Below, one piece after another: positions 1-10,182 of a stretch of DNA of 64,000 nucleotides. The translations under genes and the position numbers were made by a program. The DNA is taken from NCBI GenBank assembly GCA_964036195.1, contig OZ038457.1:19185147-19249146 (forward strand), given 5' to 3'. Numbering within the stretch: position 1 is the first letter of the stretch; each line of letters starts with the position of its first letter. The notes beneath the pieces are model-generated. The model was not told where the DNA came from. It ran no database searches and worked only from the letters and a program-made list of their open reading frames with translations. Origin of the DNA: Sphaerolaimus hirsutus (taxonomy: Eukaryota; Nematoda; Chromadorea; Monhysterida; Sphaerolaimidae).

Positions 1-194
1 TTTTCATCATTATATTTTGTTGTTATTATTTATTTAATAATTAATTACAAAGTTTATTACAGGATTTTCATCAATTTTTGGTGTAACTTATTTATCACAA
101 ATTTTATTCTATAAATTATTGTACAATTCTGCTCAAAGTATGCGCTCCAGGAATAGTTCACATCAAGTTTTATAGGATGTCAATTGCGCCAACT
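1..194. other. AT-rich spacer
   Basis: Low-complexity AT-rich DNA with no coding or repeat structure that I can support. Confidence 0.5.
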
Positions 195-360
195 GGTGCC
201 ACTCCCAGACCCTGTAAAAAGCCCTGCAAAATGTAAAATGTCATGCATAGTGTCAAAAGTCATGGAAAATGCCCTGCAAAATGGCAAACGTACATACTTT
301 TGACACTTTGCATGGTATTTTACATTTTACAGGGCTTTTCACAGGGTCTCGGAGTGCCCC
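195..360. mobile_element. GGCACTCC-ended inverted-repeat element, copy 1
   Basis: The ends match as inverted repeats around GGCACTCCCAGACCCTGT. The interior is alternating TGTAAAATG and CATTTTACA words with TGTCATG and GTGTCAAAAG, forming a near-hairpin. Relatives lie at about 2188-2340, 47645-47870 and 54930-55052. No clear target duplication was found. Confidence 0.6.
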
Positions 361-847
361 CTGGTCAAGATTAAGATTTGAGTTGATAGTCAGTGAATTC
401 ATGCTCAAATTGACATGGAAATAGTGATTGCTTTTTGACAAATCGAGTTGACACTCAATCCAGTTGGCATCCAGTGTACATGGCACGCAAAAATATAAAC
501 ATGCGGAAAAAAACTTGAATGTTCAATAAAGAATTGCGATTGATCGTTAAAGCGATTGCAAACACGCAGCCAATTTTATGTGCCAATCCTTGTGATGCTG
601 TTAAAATGATTAGGATTATAGCTTGTAAATATTATTCATCAATATAAAAATATATCTTTCACTAGACAGCACAGCACACACAAGTTAGCAAATATATTAG
701 TACACATGACTAAGAAGATAAGAAAAATTGATTTGAGGGTTTGATTTGTGCGCATGAACGCGCATAGAATTCACACCTTGACAAACATGATGATAATGAT
801 CAATCACTGATAACTTTTTCACATGCATGAGTTACAACTTGCGACCA
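361..847. other. Spacer, nothing recognised
   Basis: AT-rich DNA with no gene, repeat or RNA signature that I can support. Confidence 0.4.
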
Positions 848-1030
848 CATGTGCATGACATGTTACTTTCACACTTTGCATGTTACATTCACCTTTGGGC
901 TGTGGCATGTTACTTTCACGCTTGACATGTTACTTTCACTTTTTGGCATGTCACTTTCCTCATCATGTAAAATTCCCATGATGGCATGTTATATTCCACA
1001 ACATGTTAAAGTACACAACATGTCAAAGTG
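848..1030. repeat. Degenerate array of CATGTTACTTTCAC
   Basis: About eight diverged direct copies of a 14-18 bp word (GCATGTTACTTTCAC and variants), with inverted forms towards the right end. It resembles the motif arrays inside the elements elsewhere in the window, but no terminal repeats were identified here. Confidence 0.5.
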
Positions 1031-1044
1031 GATTGACCCGTCTA

Positions 1045-1228
1045 TTTGTACCTGCAATGTAAATTAGCAGTAATAAATACATCATGTACATTGCATACAT
1101 GACGTATTTATTCAGTACATGACGTACATCATTCCGAAGGGGGGGGGGTATTTCGAGGAGGGGGGTATTATTTCCCCAGTCCGTTTTGAGGGGGTTAATT
1201 CGAGGGGGGATAATTCGAGGTAATACGG
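1045..1228. mobile_element. Truncated CCGTATT-superfamily element
   Basis: Reverse-complement copy of the left part of the intact element at 43684-44121. It shares the CATGTACATAATAAATACG-type core, the TTCGGAATG word and the G-run array, and ends GGTAATACGG followed by TA. The other half is missing. Confidence 0.7.
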
Positions 1229-1382
1229 TAACTCCTATGAGCTCCACAAGCACAAGTGCAGTTTAACGCACAAAGAATATTGATAAAAAAAGTATTTCCT
1301 CATAATAACTCCCACCCCCTTGAATATAAATGACCTCCAAAAACATTGCAACCCTCCAAAACGTATCCAAATGGGCTACATA

Positions 1383-1770
1383 CACTAGTTGACATCGAAA
1401 ACTCGTGTCAAACGAATGTCAACTAAACAACAGAAAAAAATAACAAGCATCGCACTTACAGAAACGATGAAAATTAGGTGTCACGATTAGTGATGGAAAA
1501 GCGCCATGGCGCTGGCGCTTGGCGCTAGCGCCTAAGCAAAGTGCGCCATGGCGCTTTTGGCGCTTGGCGCTATATTGCTCTGGCGCCATTGGCGCTATGC
1601 GCTGGGGTTCCGAAAAGCGCCAGGGCGCTTTTTGCGCTTGGTGCCAATGTCCTGACGCTTTTTCCACCACTAGTTACGATATAAAATTAGATATGCTCTA
1701 TCACATAAGAAAGTTGAAATCACATAATTTACCGAAATTTAGTTGACACGAATTTTGATGTCAACTAGTG
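1383..1770. mobile_element. CACTAGTTGACATC-ended element carrying a nested GGCGCC element
   Basis: Terminal inverted repeats of about 29 bp begin CACTAGTTGACATC and differ at three positions. Between them sits the 8-bp-duplication element at 1488-1672. The right terminal repeat overlaps the 3' end of the ZIG-like reading frame. A related TTGACA-rich inverted element lies near 51537-51770. Confidence 0.65.
1488..1672. mobile_element. hAT-like GGCGCC-array element (short form)
   Basis: Ends are TAGTGATGGAAAAGCGCC and the matching inverted TTTTCCACCACTA. The interior is an array of GGCGC/GCGCC words. Flanks gtcacgat and gttacgat agree at 7 of 8 bases, as expected for a hAT target duplication. 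Confidence 0.8.
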
Positions 1771-4700
1771 TCAACTGTTTGCCCAAACGAACCAAAACAT
1801 CGACCAATATGATATCGCGCCTGTCGACACCAAATGGATTTTCCACTTGGCACACGTAGTGCCTGCCAGCCGGGCCGGATGTTCGCCCGCCCTTCACGAG
1901 CAAATCGCCGTTGTGCATTCGCTGAGGGGATGTAGGGTTTTTATAGGGTGTAGGTAGGGCGTAGGGCGTAGGGCATAGGGCGTATGGCGTAGTGGTTGGG
2001 TGGGCAGACTGGCATTTTGTGTGTTGAGGTTTTGTCCACCGAATTTACAGAAGAATAACACTCCTCTCGAGTGTCTTCACTTTCTAGAACGTCCCAAATG
2101 AAAGCACCAAAGTCACCAAAATCTGACGTTGGTTTTTTTACTTTATGACGTTCGTTTTTTACTTCTTCACTTGGAATTGCCTACGGGAGGCAGTCCCGGA
2201 CCCTGTAAAATATCAAATGTCATGCAAAATATCAGAGTCATGTAAAATGCCATGGAAAATAGCAAACGTACGTTTACCAGTCTGCAGAGCATTTTACATG
2301 ACTTTTGCCACATTGCATAACATTTGACCTTTACAGGGCATTGTACCGTATTTCTCCATGTAAAGCACCCGGGTGCTATACAAAAATGAGAACCTTTTTT
2401 CAAACTTGTATAACACCCGGGTGTTATGTCAGGGGGTGTTATACACGGAAACATATCGAGTGTAAAAATGCATGCTTCCATTTTCTATGTATGATACAAG
2501 TCCTCAAATATTTAGTCTTTTTTGGTTCCCAGTGTGCAGCAATTCAATGAAAAAATCCGTGCCGCGGAATTACAATGAGTGGCGCGCGCCATGCACAATA
2601 TTTAACCAATTTCAAATCGGGTGATCTTTTCGAAACCTAGCATAGCACCCCGGGGTGTTATGCAGCTGTGTAACACCCCGGGTGTTGTGCACGGGGGGTC
2701 CTTTACACGGAAAAATACGGTACAAAGTCTGGGATAGGGTCCGCAACGCGCACTCCACCGACCACGTGTTCTTCCTGGTCGACGGGCCACTCGTTGTCCT
2801 CGTCGTCGACGAGCATCCAGTCGACCTTGTCGGGCGCCTCGCCCTGCTTGGGCTGGTCGACGCGGCAGAACAGCTGCGCCGCCGCGTCGTTCCGCTCGAT
2901 GCGCGTGTCCGTCCACATGATTATCGACGGCGGCTGCCGTGTGGAGGTTTGTGAATTTATCGGGGTCCTTTGAGTTTTTGGTTTAAAAACATATTTATTT
3001 TGGTTTTATCCTCTGATTTTAGTCTATTCTTTTTCGAAAGACACTAAATTATGGATATTCAATTCAAAGAGAAAGTGGCATGCGAAAAAGATCGAAAATT
3101 CGGACATGAAAAAACTGAAATCCTCAATCGTTCAGCCCAGTATGTACCGTTTTACCTCGAATTATCCCCCCCTTGAATTAACCGCCCCCCTCGAATTAAC
3201 CCCCCCTCAAAATGGGCTGGGGAAATAATAACCCCCCCCCTCGAAATTCCCCCCCCTTCGGAATGATGTACGTCATGTACATAATAAATACGTCATGTAC
3301 GCAATGTACATGATGTATATTACTGTTAATTTGCATTGCAGCTACACATAGACTAGTTTGTGTAGCTATCTACGTTTTTATGTCCAAATAGCATTGAAAA
3401 AATCTCTGGGAGATTTATATTTAGAAAATCTCAGAAAATATAAGATTTTTAGAGATTTATATTTTTTCCAGGATTTTCCAGAGAGATTTAATTATATTTT
3501 TTCCTGATTGAGAAAATCTCTCGAGAAAATCTCTCTATATTTGTCAATGTTCAGTGTTCACCTTCAAATTCACTAGTTCGTGTGCTTTTTTGCTTAAATT
3601 CAGCTATTTTTAACTATATATGTGCTAATATACCCATTTTTGGGTTTTTTTGCACCTATTTTAAATTTCTGCTCTCCCTTTTTTTCTGTTCTATAGCATG
3701 AAAGAGCCTATAAAAAGTCTACCTGAAATACAGTCTCTCTACTCGAATACTTTCAAAAAGAATACATAAGAGAGAGTACTGGTATTTACTTTTTCAGGGG
3801 AAATGTAAATGTATTTACTCAGTACTCTATTCATGCATTTATGAGTAAATATATACATGGAAGCAATGTATTCTATTATGAGGAAAAATGTACCTAAATT
3901 TTATTTTTGTTGATTATTTAGATAAAAAGGTGGTATTTAGTATGTGGCAGTAAAAGCTGAAACAACACATATGTAAGTTGCGTAATATCTACTCAAACAG
4001 ACGCCTCCGGTTCAAACACCTTGAGATACCTATCGATTAAATCATAGGTAATAAAGGTGAGAGATTTTATGAGATTTTTCGAATGGCAAGAGATTTTCTC
4101 AGAGATTAAATTATATTTTCGAAAATGACCCAAGAGATTTAATTATATTTTTTTCTTGGGAGATTTTCTGAGATAATATTTAATTATATTTTCTCAAAAT
4201 CGGCCATTTTTTTCAATGCTATGTCCAAATATATCCTGTTTGGACACATTTATTACCTATTTTGGGTACGCAAATGCCTACTATTTACTACGATCCTTAC
4301 GAAAATTTCTGACGAAATAATAAAAAAAAACCTCGAATTAACCCCCCCTCAAATTTTGCTGGCGAAATAATAAACCCCCATGGGGTTATTTCGAGGTAAT
4401 AGGGTATAATCAAAGTTCAGCCCTAAATCCTATCAATTATCAATCCAAAAAGCACACCCACCGTATGAACCTCATCACCAGCCCTGCGGCTGCGATCTTC
4501 CTCACTAACGCATTTGACCTGCTCGTCGGGGTCGACCTTCACCTCGATTTGCATCAACTTGGACACGCACCCGTTGTCCGCCACGCACGTGTACATGCCC
4601 GCGTCGCTGGCGCTCACGCACGGCTTGCTGAAGCGGATGGGGGTGAATTGTAGGATTGTAGGGGGGCTATTTATTCAGGTAGGTAGGCTGGTAGGGTTGA

Positions 4701-5979
4701 ACGTTTCTAGGGTTGAAGTGTTGGAGGGTAGAATGTTTGTTGGGTTGAAGTGTTGTAGGGTTGTAGATTGTAGGGTTGAGGGTATGTAGAGTTGAAGAGT
4801 TGGAGGGTAGAATGTTTGTTGGGTTGAAGTGTTGTAGGGTTGAAGAAGGGTTGTAGGGTTGAGGGTATGTAGAGTTGAAGAGTGATAGGGTTGAAGCATT
4901 ATAGGGTTGAAGTGTTGTAGGGTTGAAGGGTTGTAGGGTTGAGGGTATGTAGAGTTGAAGAGTGATAGGGTTGAAGCATTATAGGGTTGAAGTGTTGTAG
5001 GGTTGAAGGGTTGTAGGGTTGAGGGTATGTAGAGTTGAAGAGTGATAGGGTTGAAGCATTATAGGGTTGAACGGTTGTAGGGTTGAAGGGTTGTAGGAGT
5101 GAAGGGTTGTGAGGCTGAAGGGTGCTAGGCTTGAAGTGTTGTAGTGTTGTATGGTTGTAGGGTTGAAGGGTTGCAGGATTGAAGGGCTGTAGGGTTGTAG
5201 TTGTAGGGTTGAAGAAATGACCATAAAAATACCCCCCTCACCTAAACCTGGCCATGACAATACTGGCGCCCACCACGGCCATGCCCCCATTGACCTGTTC
5301 CTCTGCGGGATCGTTGGAAAGCGCCCGTCGGTCGGACAGACGACGCCCATTGAACACCCAGTGCACCGTGGCTTGGGGTGCGCCGAAAGCCTCGCACTGA
5401 ATGGGGGGGGGGATGTGTGAATTGGATAATGGTGAGTGAATTGGGCCAGTTTTGAATGTAAGTAAGGTTGTTTGAGGATGCTTTTAGGGAAGATGAGAAT
5501 AAATGAATGATGCTTCAAATGAAGCGGGGTGAACGTGTGTTGTGAGCTTTGTGAGTGATTCTGCGAGTCACCTATGGACTATGGTCATAGATTGAACGTC
5601 GGAGGGAACACTGGGAGTAGAGACGGAACAAAATTCAAATAAAATAACGAATATAGATTGAAAAGTTCACCATATTTCACCAGGGTTTCAGAGCTACAAA
5701 TTGAGAAATGGTCAAAATCAAAATAATCTCAATCTAAATAATAACAACGAGATAGTAACGACCACAACTGCATTTTAAAAGAACTGCATGTCCACTCACA
5801 CTCAAATCAATTTTCCCGCCAGTTGGCACAGTGCCATCATTTTCTGCTTGAATGGTCAATTGTATCCTGGGCGTTTCGATCACATTATCGCACCCTGCAG
5901 GCCTGATCATACTCCTCCCTTTTGCGGTATTTGTTAAAAGAAAAAAAATGTAAAAAATGGTTGTTAGGGCGAGTAGCAT
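1739..5979 (-). CDS. Secreted two-immunoglobulin-domain protein, ZIG-like (5 exons)
   Basis: Exons on the minus strand: 5979-5800, 5396-5242, 4627-4462, 2933 to about 2754, 1921-1739. The first four junctions fit GT..AG and phase. The predicted protein is about 287 residues, near the size of nematode ZIG proteins. It starts with a signal peptide (MLLALTTIFYIFFLL); an upstream in-frame Met at 6039 is less likely because it would bury that hydrophobic stretch. Ig domain 1 joins KIDLS to CEAFGAPQATVHWVFNG and closes with SASDAGMYTCVADNG. Ig domain 2 begins PPSIIMWTDTRIERND, has Cys in QLFCRV and Trp in KVDWML, and ends MHNGDLLV...HYVCQVENPFG. There is no transmembrane helix, so it is probably secreted and adhesive or axon-maintenance-like, as known for ZIG proteins. 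The donor of exon 4 is ambiguous (2766 or 2754). The last ~20 residues fall in a transposon end. Confidence 0.85.
2030..2345. repeat. ZIG intron 4 sequence with a partial GGCACTCC-type repeat
   Basis: The stretch from about 2188 has the GGCAGTCCCGGACCCTGTAA end and the TGTAAAATG/CATTTTACA words of the GGCACTCC family. The right end is not preserved. Confidence 0.45.
2346..2720. mobile_element. CCGTATT-superfamily element with AACACCCGGGTGTTAT array
   Basis: Starts TA-CCGTATTTCTCC and ends AAAAATACGG-TA. ATGTAAAG just inside the left end mirrors CTTTACAC at the right. The interior has four or five copies of the palindrome CACCCGGGTG in the context TATAACACC...GGTGTTAT. It lies in intron 4 of the ZIG-like gene. 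Confidence 0.75.
3147..4404. mobile_element. CCGTATT-superfamily element interrupted by a hAT-like insertion
   Basis: Left part 3147-3388 and right part 4230-4404 together match the uninterrupted copy at 43684-44121, including the CTACACATAGA and GTCCAAATATATCC core words. Ends carry C-run arrays with CTCGAATTAAC. It lies in intron 3 of the ZIG-like gene. Confidence 0.85.
3389..4221. mobile_element. hAT-like element with GAGATTT arrays
   Basis: Terminal inverted repeats TAGCATTGAAAAAA and TTTTTTCAATGCTA. The perfect 8-bp duplication tgtccaaa is at 3381-3388 and 4222-4229, and the empty site (one tgtccaaa) is preserved near 43924. Both flanks inside the ends hold arrays of AGAGATTT/AAATCTCT with the word AATTATATTTT. 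The centre is unique AT-rich sequence without a transposase frame. Confidence 0.92.
4676..5216. repeat. 80-bp-period TTGTAGGG-type minisatellite in ZIG intron 2
   Basis: The basic 8-9 bp words GGGTTGTA and GGGTTGAA are organised into an 80-bp higher-order unit. GAGGGTATGT recurs at 4861, 4941 and 5021. The G-rich strand is plus and the gene is minus, so the transcript is C-rich. It is telomere-like in composition but is intronic. Confidence 0.9.
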
Positions 5980-6044
5980 TTTTGAAGATTTTTTGGGTAA
6001 TAGGTTGTTTTGGACGAGCGGAAATTGTTGTATCAGCATTTTTC

Positions 6045-6239
6045 AGTTTTTCGTGTCTTTGTAATTTTTAGTGCATTTAGTTGTACCTTTGAGTTGGGTA
6101 TTGTGAGGAGATTTTCTGTATAATGCAAGTTTGTGGCATAATTGTTCTGCCAAGGTTTTGCACATGTAAATAAGTAAATATGTAAAAAATGTAAAGTGGT
6201 GATATGGTAGAAACGTCAGAGAGAATGGATGAAATTTTT
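6045..6239. other. Presumptive 5' flank of the ZIG-like gene
   Basis: AT-rich sequence upstream of the first exon. No promoter motif could be assigned. Confidence 0.3.
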
Positions 6240-6600
6240 GCTCTGAAATACAGCAAAAGATGGGTGTGTGCTGCGTGGTGAAGTGGCTTCACACATGTGA
6301 AGTGTCCAAACGAAGATACATCACTGAGCATCCAAATGCTTCACGATGGTGCTACACGAACCATGCAGAGTATGCTTCCAAGCCAATGTTCATATTGTGC
6401 ACTTCACAAATTGTCCGCCAAGATGACAGGTGAGGTGTGTGGAAGGAAGACACTTCACCTCAAATCCCATGAAACGTGTGGGAGTGTGTGGAAGTGTCTT
6501 CACAGAGGCCGTTCACCAGCATCCAGTTCACAATCCTATTTATTGCAGTGCGAGTTTATGAGGCAGTAAGTGCGTGGGTGATTCGTGAAGGGCTATGAAG
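6240..6600. repeat. GAAGTG/CACTTC-rich degenerate repeat
   Basis: Many direct and inverted copies of GAAGTG, GTGAAG and CACTTCAC in mixed order, similar in style to the motif arrays of the other elements. No terminal repeats were delimited. Confidence 0.4.
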
Positions 6601-6815
6601 TACACGTGTAGCATGTGCATGAAGGCACTTACTTCACTGGGATTCACAGCAGATCACAACATCTATTCTCCTGTGTTACTAGTTACTATTGGCTGGTTTA
6701 TGGAGAGCATATTTTTTCAAGGTGTTTATTTAACCTGTGTATTATTCATATTATTTAACCTGTGTAGTTATAGGTGAAATATATTAACAAAAAGTCCATA
6801 TGCGTTTTGTATATA

Positions 6816-7680
6816 CCGTATTATCTCGAAATACCCCCAGGGGGTTTATTATTTCGCCAGCAAAATTTGAGGTGGGATAATTCGAGGGGGGGTTATTCGA
6901 GGGGGGTCTATTATTTCGCCAGAAATTTTCGGAAATTCCCCATACGCAGATGTAGAAAAATCAAACAATTACATAGATGTATACCGTATTACCTCGAATT
7001 ATCCCCCCTCGAATTAACCCCCCCCCCTCGAATTAACCCCCCCCCTCGAATTAACCCCCCCTCAAAATGGGCTGGGGAAAAAATAACCCCCCCACGAAAT
7101 ACCCCCCAAATACAGTGTAAACAGCATGTACACAACAAATAACACAGTGTGTGAACTGTATTATACAGAACACACGTGAAAACCGATGACTGAGTGATGT
7201 TAGGGGACGGTTTATGCCTATATACAGTAGTATATGCCTATAAACACTCATACGCCTCTGACAATGTTGTATTTTTCCACTTCTGAATACGGGGAATTTT
7301 GTAAACTTTCTGGCGAAATAATAGACCCCCCTCGAATAAACCCCCCCCCCAGTCGAATTACCCCCCCCCCCTCAAAATTTGCTGGCGAAATAATAAACCC
7401 CAATGGGGTTATTTCAAGGTAATACGGTATGTGTTTATAGGCATATATAACTGTATATACACAAAAACCCTTCCCTAACGTCACTTAATCATCAGTTTTA
7501 ACGTGTGTTCTGCATTGTACAGATCACAAACTGCGGTATCTGTCATGTAGGTTCACGTTACACTCAATTTTAGGGGGGGGGGGGTATTTCGAGGGGGGTT
7601 ATTACTTCCTCAGCCGAAATTTAGGGGAGTATTTCGAGGGTGGGGTTAATTCAAGGGGGGGTTAATTCACTGTAATACGG
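6816..7680. mobile_element. CCGTATT-superfamily element (family A) with a second family A copy nested inside
   Basis: Left half 6816-6983 and right half 7430-7680 together match the intact copy at 50986-51409. TA flanks both ends (6814-6815, 7681-7682). The arrays are C-runs separated by CTCGAATTAAC. The interruption is a reverse-oriented copy of the same family at 6984-7427. Confidence 0.88.
6984..7427. mobile_element. Family A element nested in another family A element
   Basis: CCGTATTACCTCG to GGTAATACGG flanked by TA at 6982-6983 and 7428-7429. Removing the element and one TA gives gatgtatatgtg, exactly the sequence in the uninterrupted copies at about 34470 and 51155. This fixes a 2-bp TA duplication. 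Confidence 0.9.
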
Positions 7681-7714
7681 TAACCAAATTTTAATTTGAT
7701 ACCTATTTTACACT

Positions 7715-7835
7715 CCGTATTTCCTCGAAATACCCCCCCCCCTTGAAATACCCCCCCCCCCCTCGTTTGACCCCCCCCCCTCTCGGGACCACTATGAAAC
7801 AATCACCCCCCGGGGGGTATTTCGAGGAAATACGG
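7715..7835. mobile_element. Short CCGTATT-superfamily element
   Basis: A 121-bp deletion derivative. CCGTATTTCCTCG and GGAAATACGG ends surround C-runs, and the right end is followed by TA. Confidence 0.75.
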
Positions 7836-8327
7836 TATCTTAATATGAACACCTACCACACTCACTTTCTGTCAATACATAAGAAGATATACCTAGCAAA
7901 ATTGCTTGATAAAGTAGAATTGTGAAACATCCAATGTAATGAGTGTTTCAGTCAACATTTCAATGTTTCATCAGTGGGCACTGTGCATTTGACAACCATT
8001 TCTGCATGCTCAATAAATGTATGTGAAGACCGAATGACTAGCTCTATATGCACGATCAACCTTCTCAGCATGCATTAAGTTAGGATATATCATAAAATGT
8101 CCAATATCCAACGCATAATCTCCAGCGGGCCATTCACTTCCAAGCTAGAAAAAGGCATTACAATGTTGTGCTGGTCAAAATGTTTGCAACTAAAAACTGG
8201 AAAAATGGGAAACTTCGTAAAGTAAGTCTGTATATTCCGGTGAGTTTTACACTGCTTTTAACTGTTTAAATTTGTAGCTCCAGGTTTCGAAATGTTAAAA
8301 CCAACACAGCATATAAAGACTGTAATC

Positions 8328-9145
8328 CAAAGTTGTTAAAAGGTACGTACGTTTACTCAAAAAATACGCGTACGCGAGTACGCGGTAAATACGTTTACAT
8401 ATACTTTTTAAAAAAGTAATGTACTCATGTGTACGCGTACGTTTTTGAAGCATACGATTAAAGAAAACGTATTTCTGTGAAGTCAATGTGGAACATATTG
8501 ATAAGGTGACTACACTGCAATGTACACTATTTCCTTGAAATACCCCTCGAAATTGTTTCATAGTGTTAATTTTGAGGGGGGGGGGTTAAACAAGGGTATT
8601 TCGAGGGGGCTTTATTACTTCGCCAGAATGTTTTAGAACTATCAGTGCTAATTCATTGTTTGTCATGTACGCTGAGGTAGAAAATATTCACCATGTACAA
8701 GAGTATACCTATGTATTTATAGAGTTACCTAAATAAGTATGTAGGTATTTATGTAAATATAGATGGTATATAAACCCTGTTCTAACGCGACTCCGTCATT
8801 GTTTGAACGTGTGTTCTGCATTTCACAGAACACAAACTGAAGGTTTTGTTATTTATGTTCTTTTTACACTCAATTTGGGGGGGGGGGTTCGACGGGGGTC
8901 TATTAGGTAATTCGTAGTGCCCATTTTGAGTGGGGTACTTCGAAAACGTACCCAGTTCTACATATTCTATACAGAAAAGTGCTCGCTTTTGCAATTTACT
9001 GGGAATAAATTTTGTACTCGCATTTACGCGTACGTACGAGTAAAATAAAAGTATTTTACGTTTTCTATACTTTTTGATGCGTAAAATAAAAACACTTTAC
9101 GTTTACATATACTTTTAAAAAAGTTCACTAATTCTAACAACTCTG
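8328..9145. mobile_element. hAT-like CAGAGTTGT-family element, with a degraded CCGTATT element inside
   Basis: Ends CAAAGTTGTTAAAA and TAACAACTCTG. Perfect 8-bp duplication ctgtaatc at 8320-8327 and 9146-9153. Subterminal arrays consist of ACGTAAA, GTACGCG and TTTACTC words. Positions of about 8525-8948 are a worn C/G-run element of the CCGTATT superfamily. Confidence 0.88.
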
Positions 9146-9159
9146 CTGTAATCATGACT

Positions 9160-9970
9160 GTGGTGTTGCAATAATTTTGTCGAGAAATGTATTTGAGGGA
9201 GATGAAAGGCGATGACAGGCAATTTTTATGTGCCGTTTAATAACTTTCATGTGCAAAGTTATAGGGCATTAAACAAGTATAGGATTATATGACTAAACTT
9301 TTTTGTGAACTTGAAATTGATCTGAGAGAACTAGCATATAAAAAGTTATTGAAAGAAAAGGCGCCGTAAAAGAAAGAGAAAGAAAAATGTAGTGGTGTTG
9401 CATAGCTGATATTCACGATATCATCAATTACAGTTTAATTACATTCTACATATAATTACCCGGTAACGAAGATATCATTGCCTGATGCAAACTTGTTCTA
9501 GAGTTTTTATTTCTTTTCAAAATTTGCTTTAATAAGCAATGGCGTTTAGTTTCTCTGGAAAGTCCTATAGGATGAAATGCAAACTTTTTTCAGATAAAGC
9601 CATTTGAAGTACCTAAATATCTTTACAGATCTTGAATAATTCCTGATTTTGGAAGGGTACATCGCTACAAGTGCAATTGATATTGTTAGCGATGTTTGAG
9701 TGATAAAATTCTGCGTTTCCTTACTATTTGTGGTCAAAAAACACAAAAATAGCATTTGCGGTTCCTGTCCCAAATTGGACTTGCATAACGTGCACTAACA
9801 GCTATCTTTCGTGGGTAGGTAGCCATTTCTTGGAGAAGCATGCACCATGCTTACACAAAGCCCCTGGGTTTTTCCATCACTTATGAAATCAAAAATGAGT
9901 TTATGCATGTTCAAGCAGCGAGATAGAAAAGTGGCTTATCTTCTCAGATGTGTTTTGTTTGACATTGGCG
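9160..9970. other. Spacer without recognised genes
   Basis: AT-rich sequence. A 75-codon minus-strand frame (9546-9773) has no recognisable domain. Confidence 0.4.
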
Positions 9971-10182
9971 CTGCACACACTAGTTTACTAACGGTAAACT
10001 AAAAATTTGTTAAACTCATTTTTCGGCTTCTGAGCGCATCTGAGTTTACCGAAATGAGCTGTTCGTCAACTACAGTTGACGGAGATTGAAAATAACACAT
10101 TCCGGTAAACTCAGATGCGCTAGGAAACTAAAAAATGAGTTTACCAAATTCTAGTTTTCCGTTAGTAAACTTGTGTGTGCAG
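9971..10182. mobile_element. CTGCACACAC-ended palindromic MITE
   Basis: A 212-bp near-palindrome. Ends CTGCACACACTAG and CTTGTGTGTGCAG are inverted repeats. The arms hold repeated GGTAAACT/GAGTTTACC words and meet near 10070 at an internal GTCAACTACAGTTGAC palindrome. No matching flanking duplication was found. Confidence 0.75.

Noticed and set aside
4676-5216. True interstitial telomere
   Set aside because: The repeat units vary (TTGTAGGG, TTGAAGGG) and have an 80-bp higher order, unlike any telomere repeat that I know. Treated as a minisatellite.
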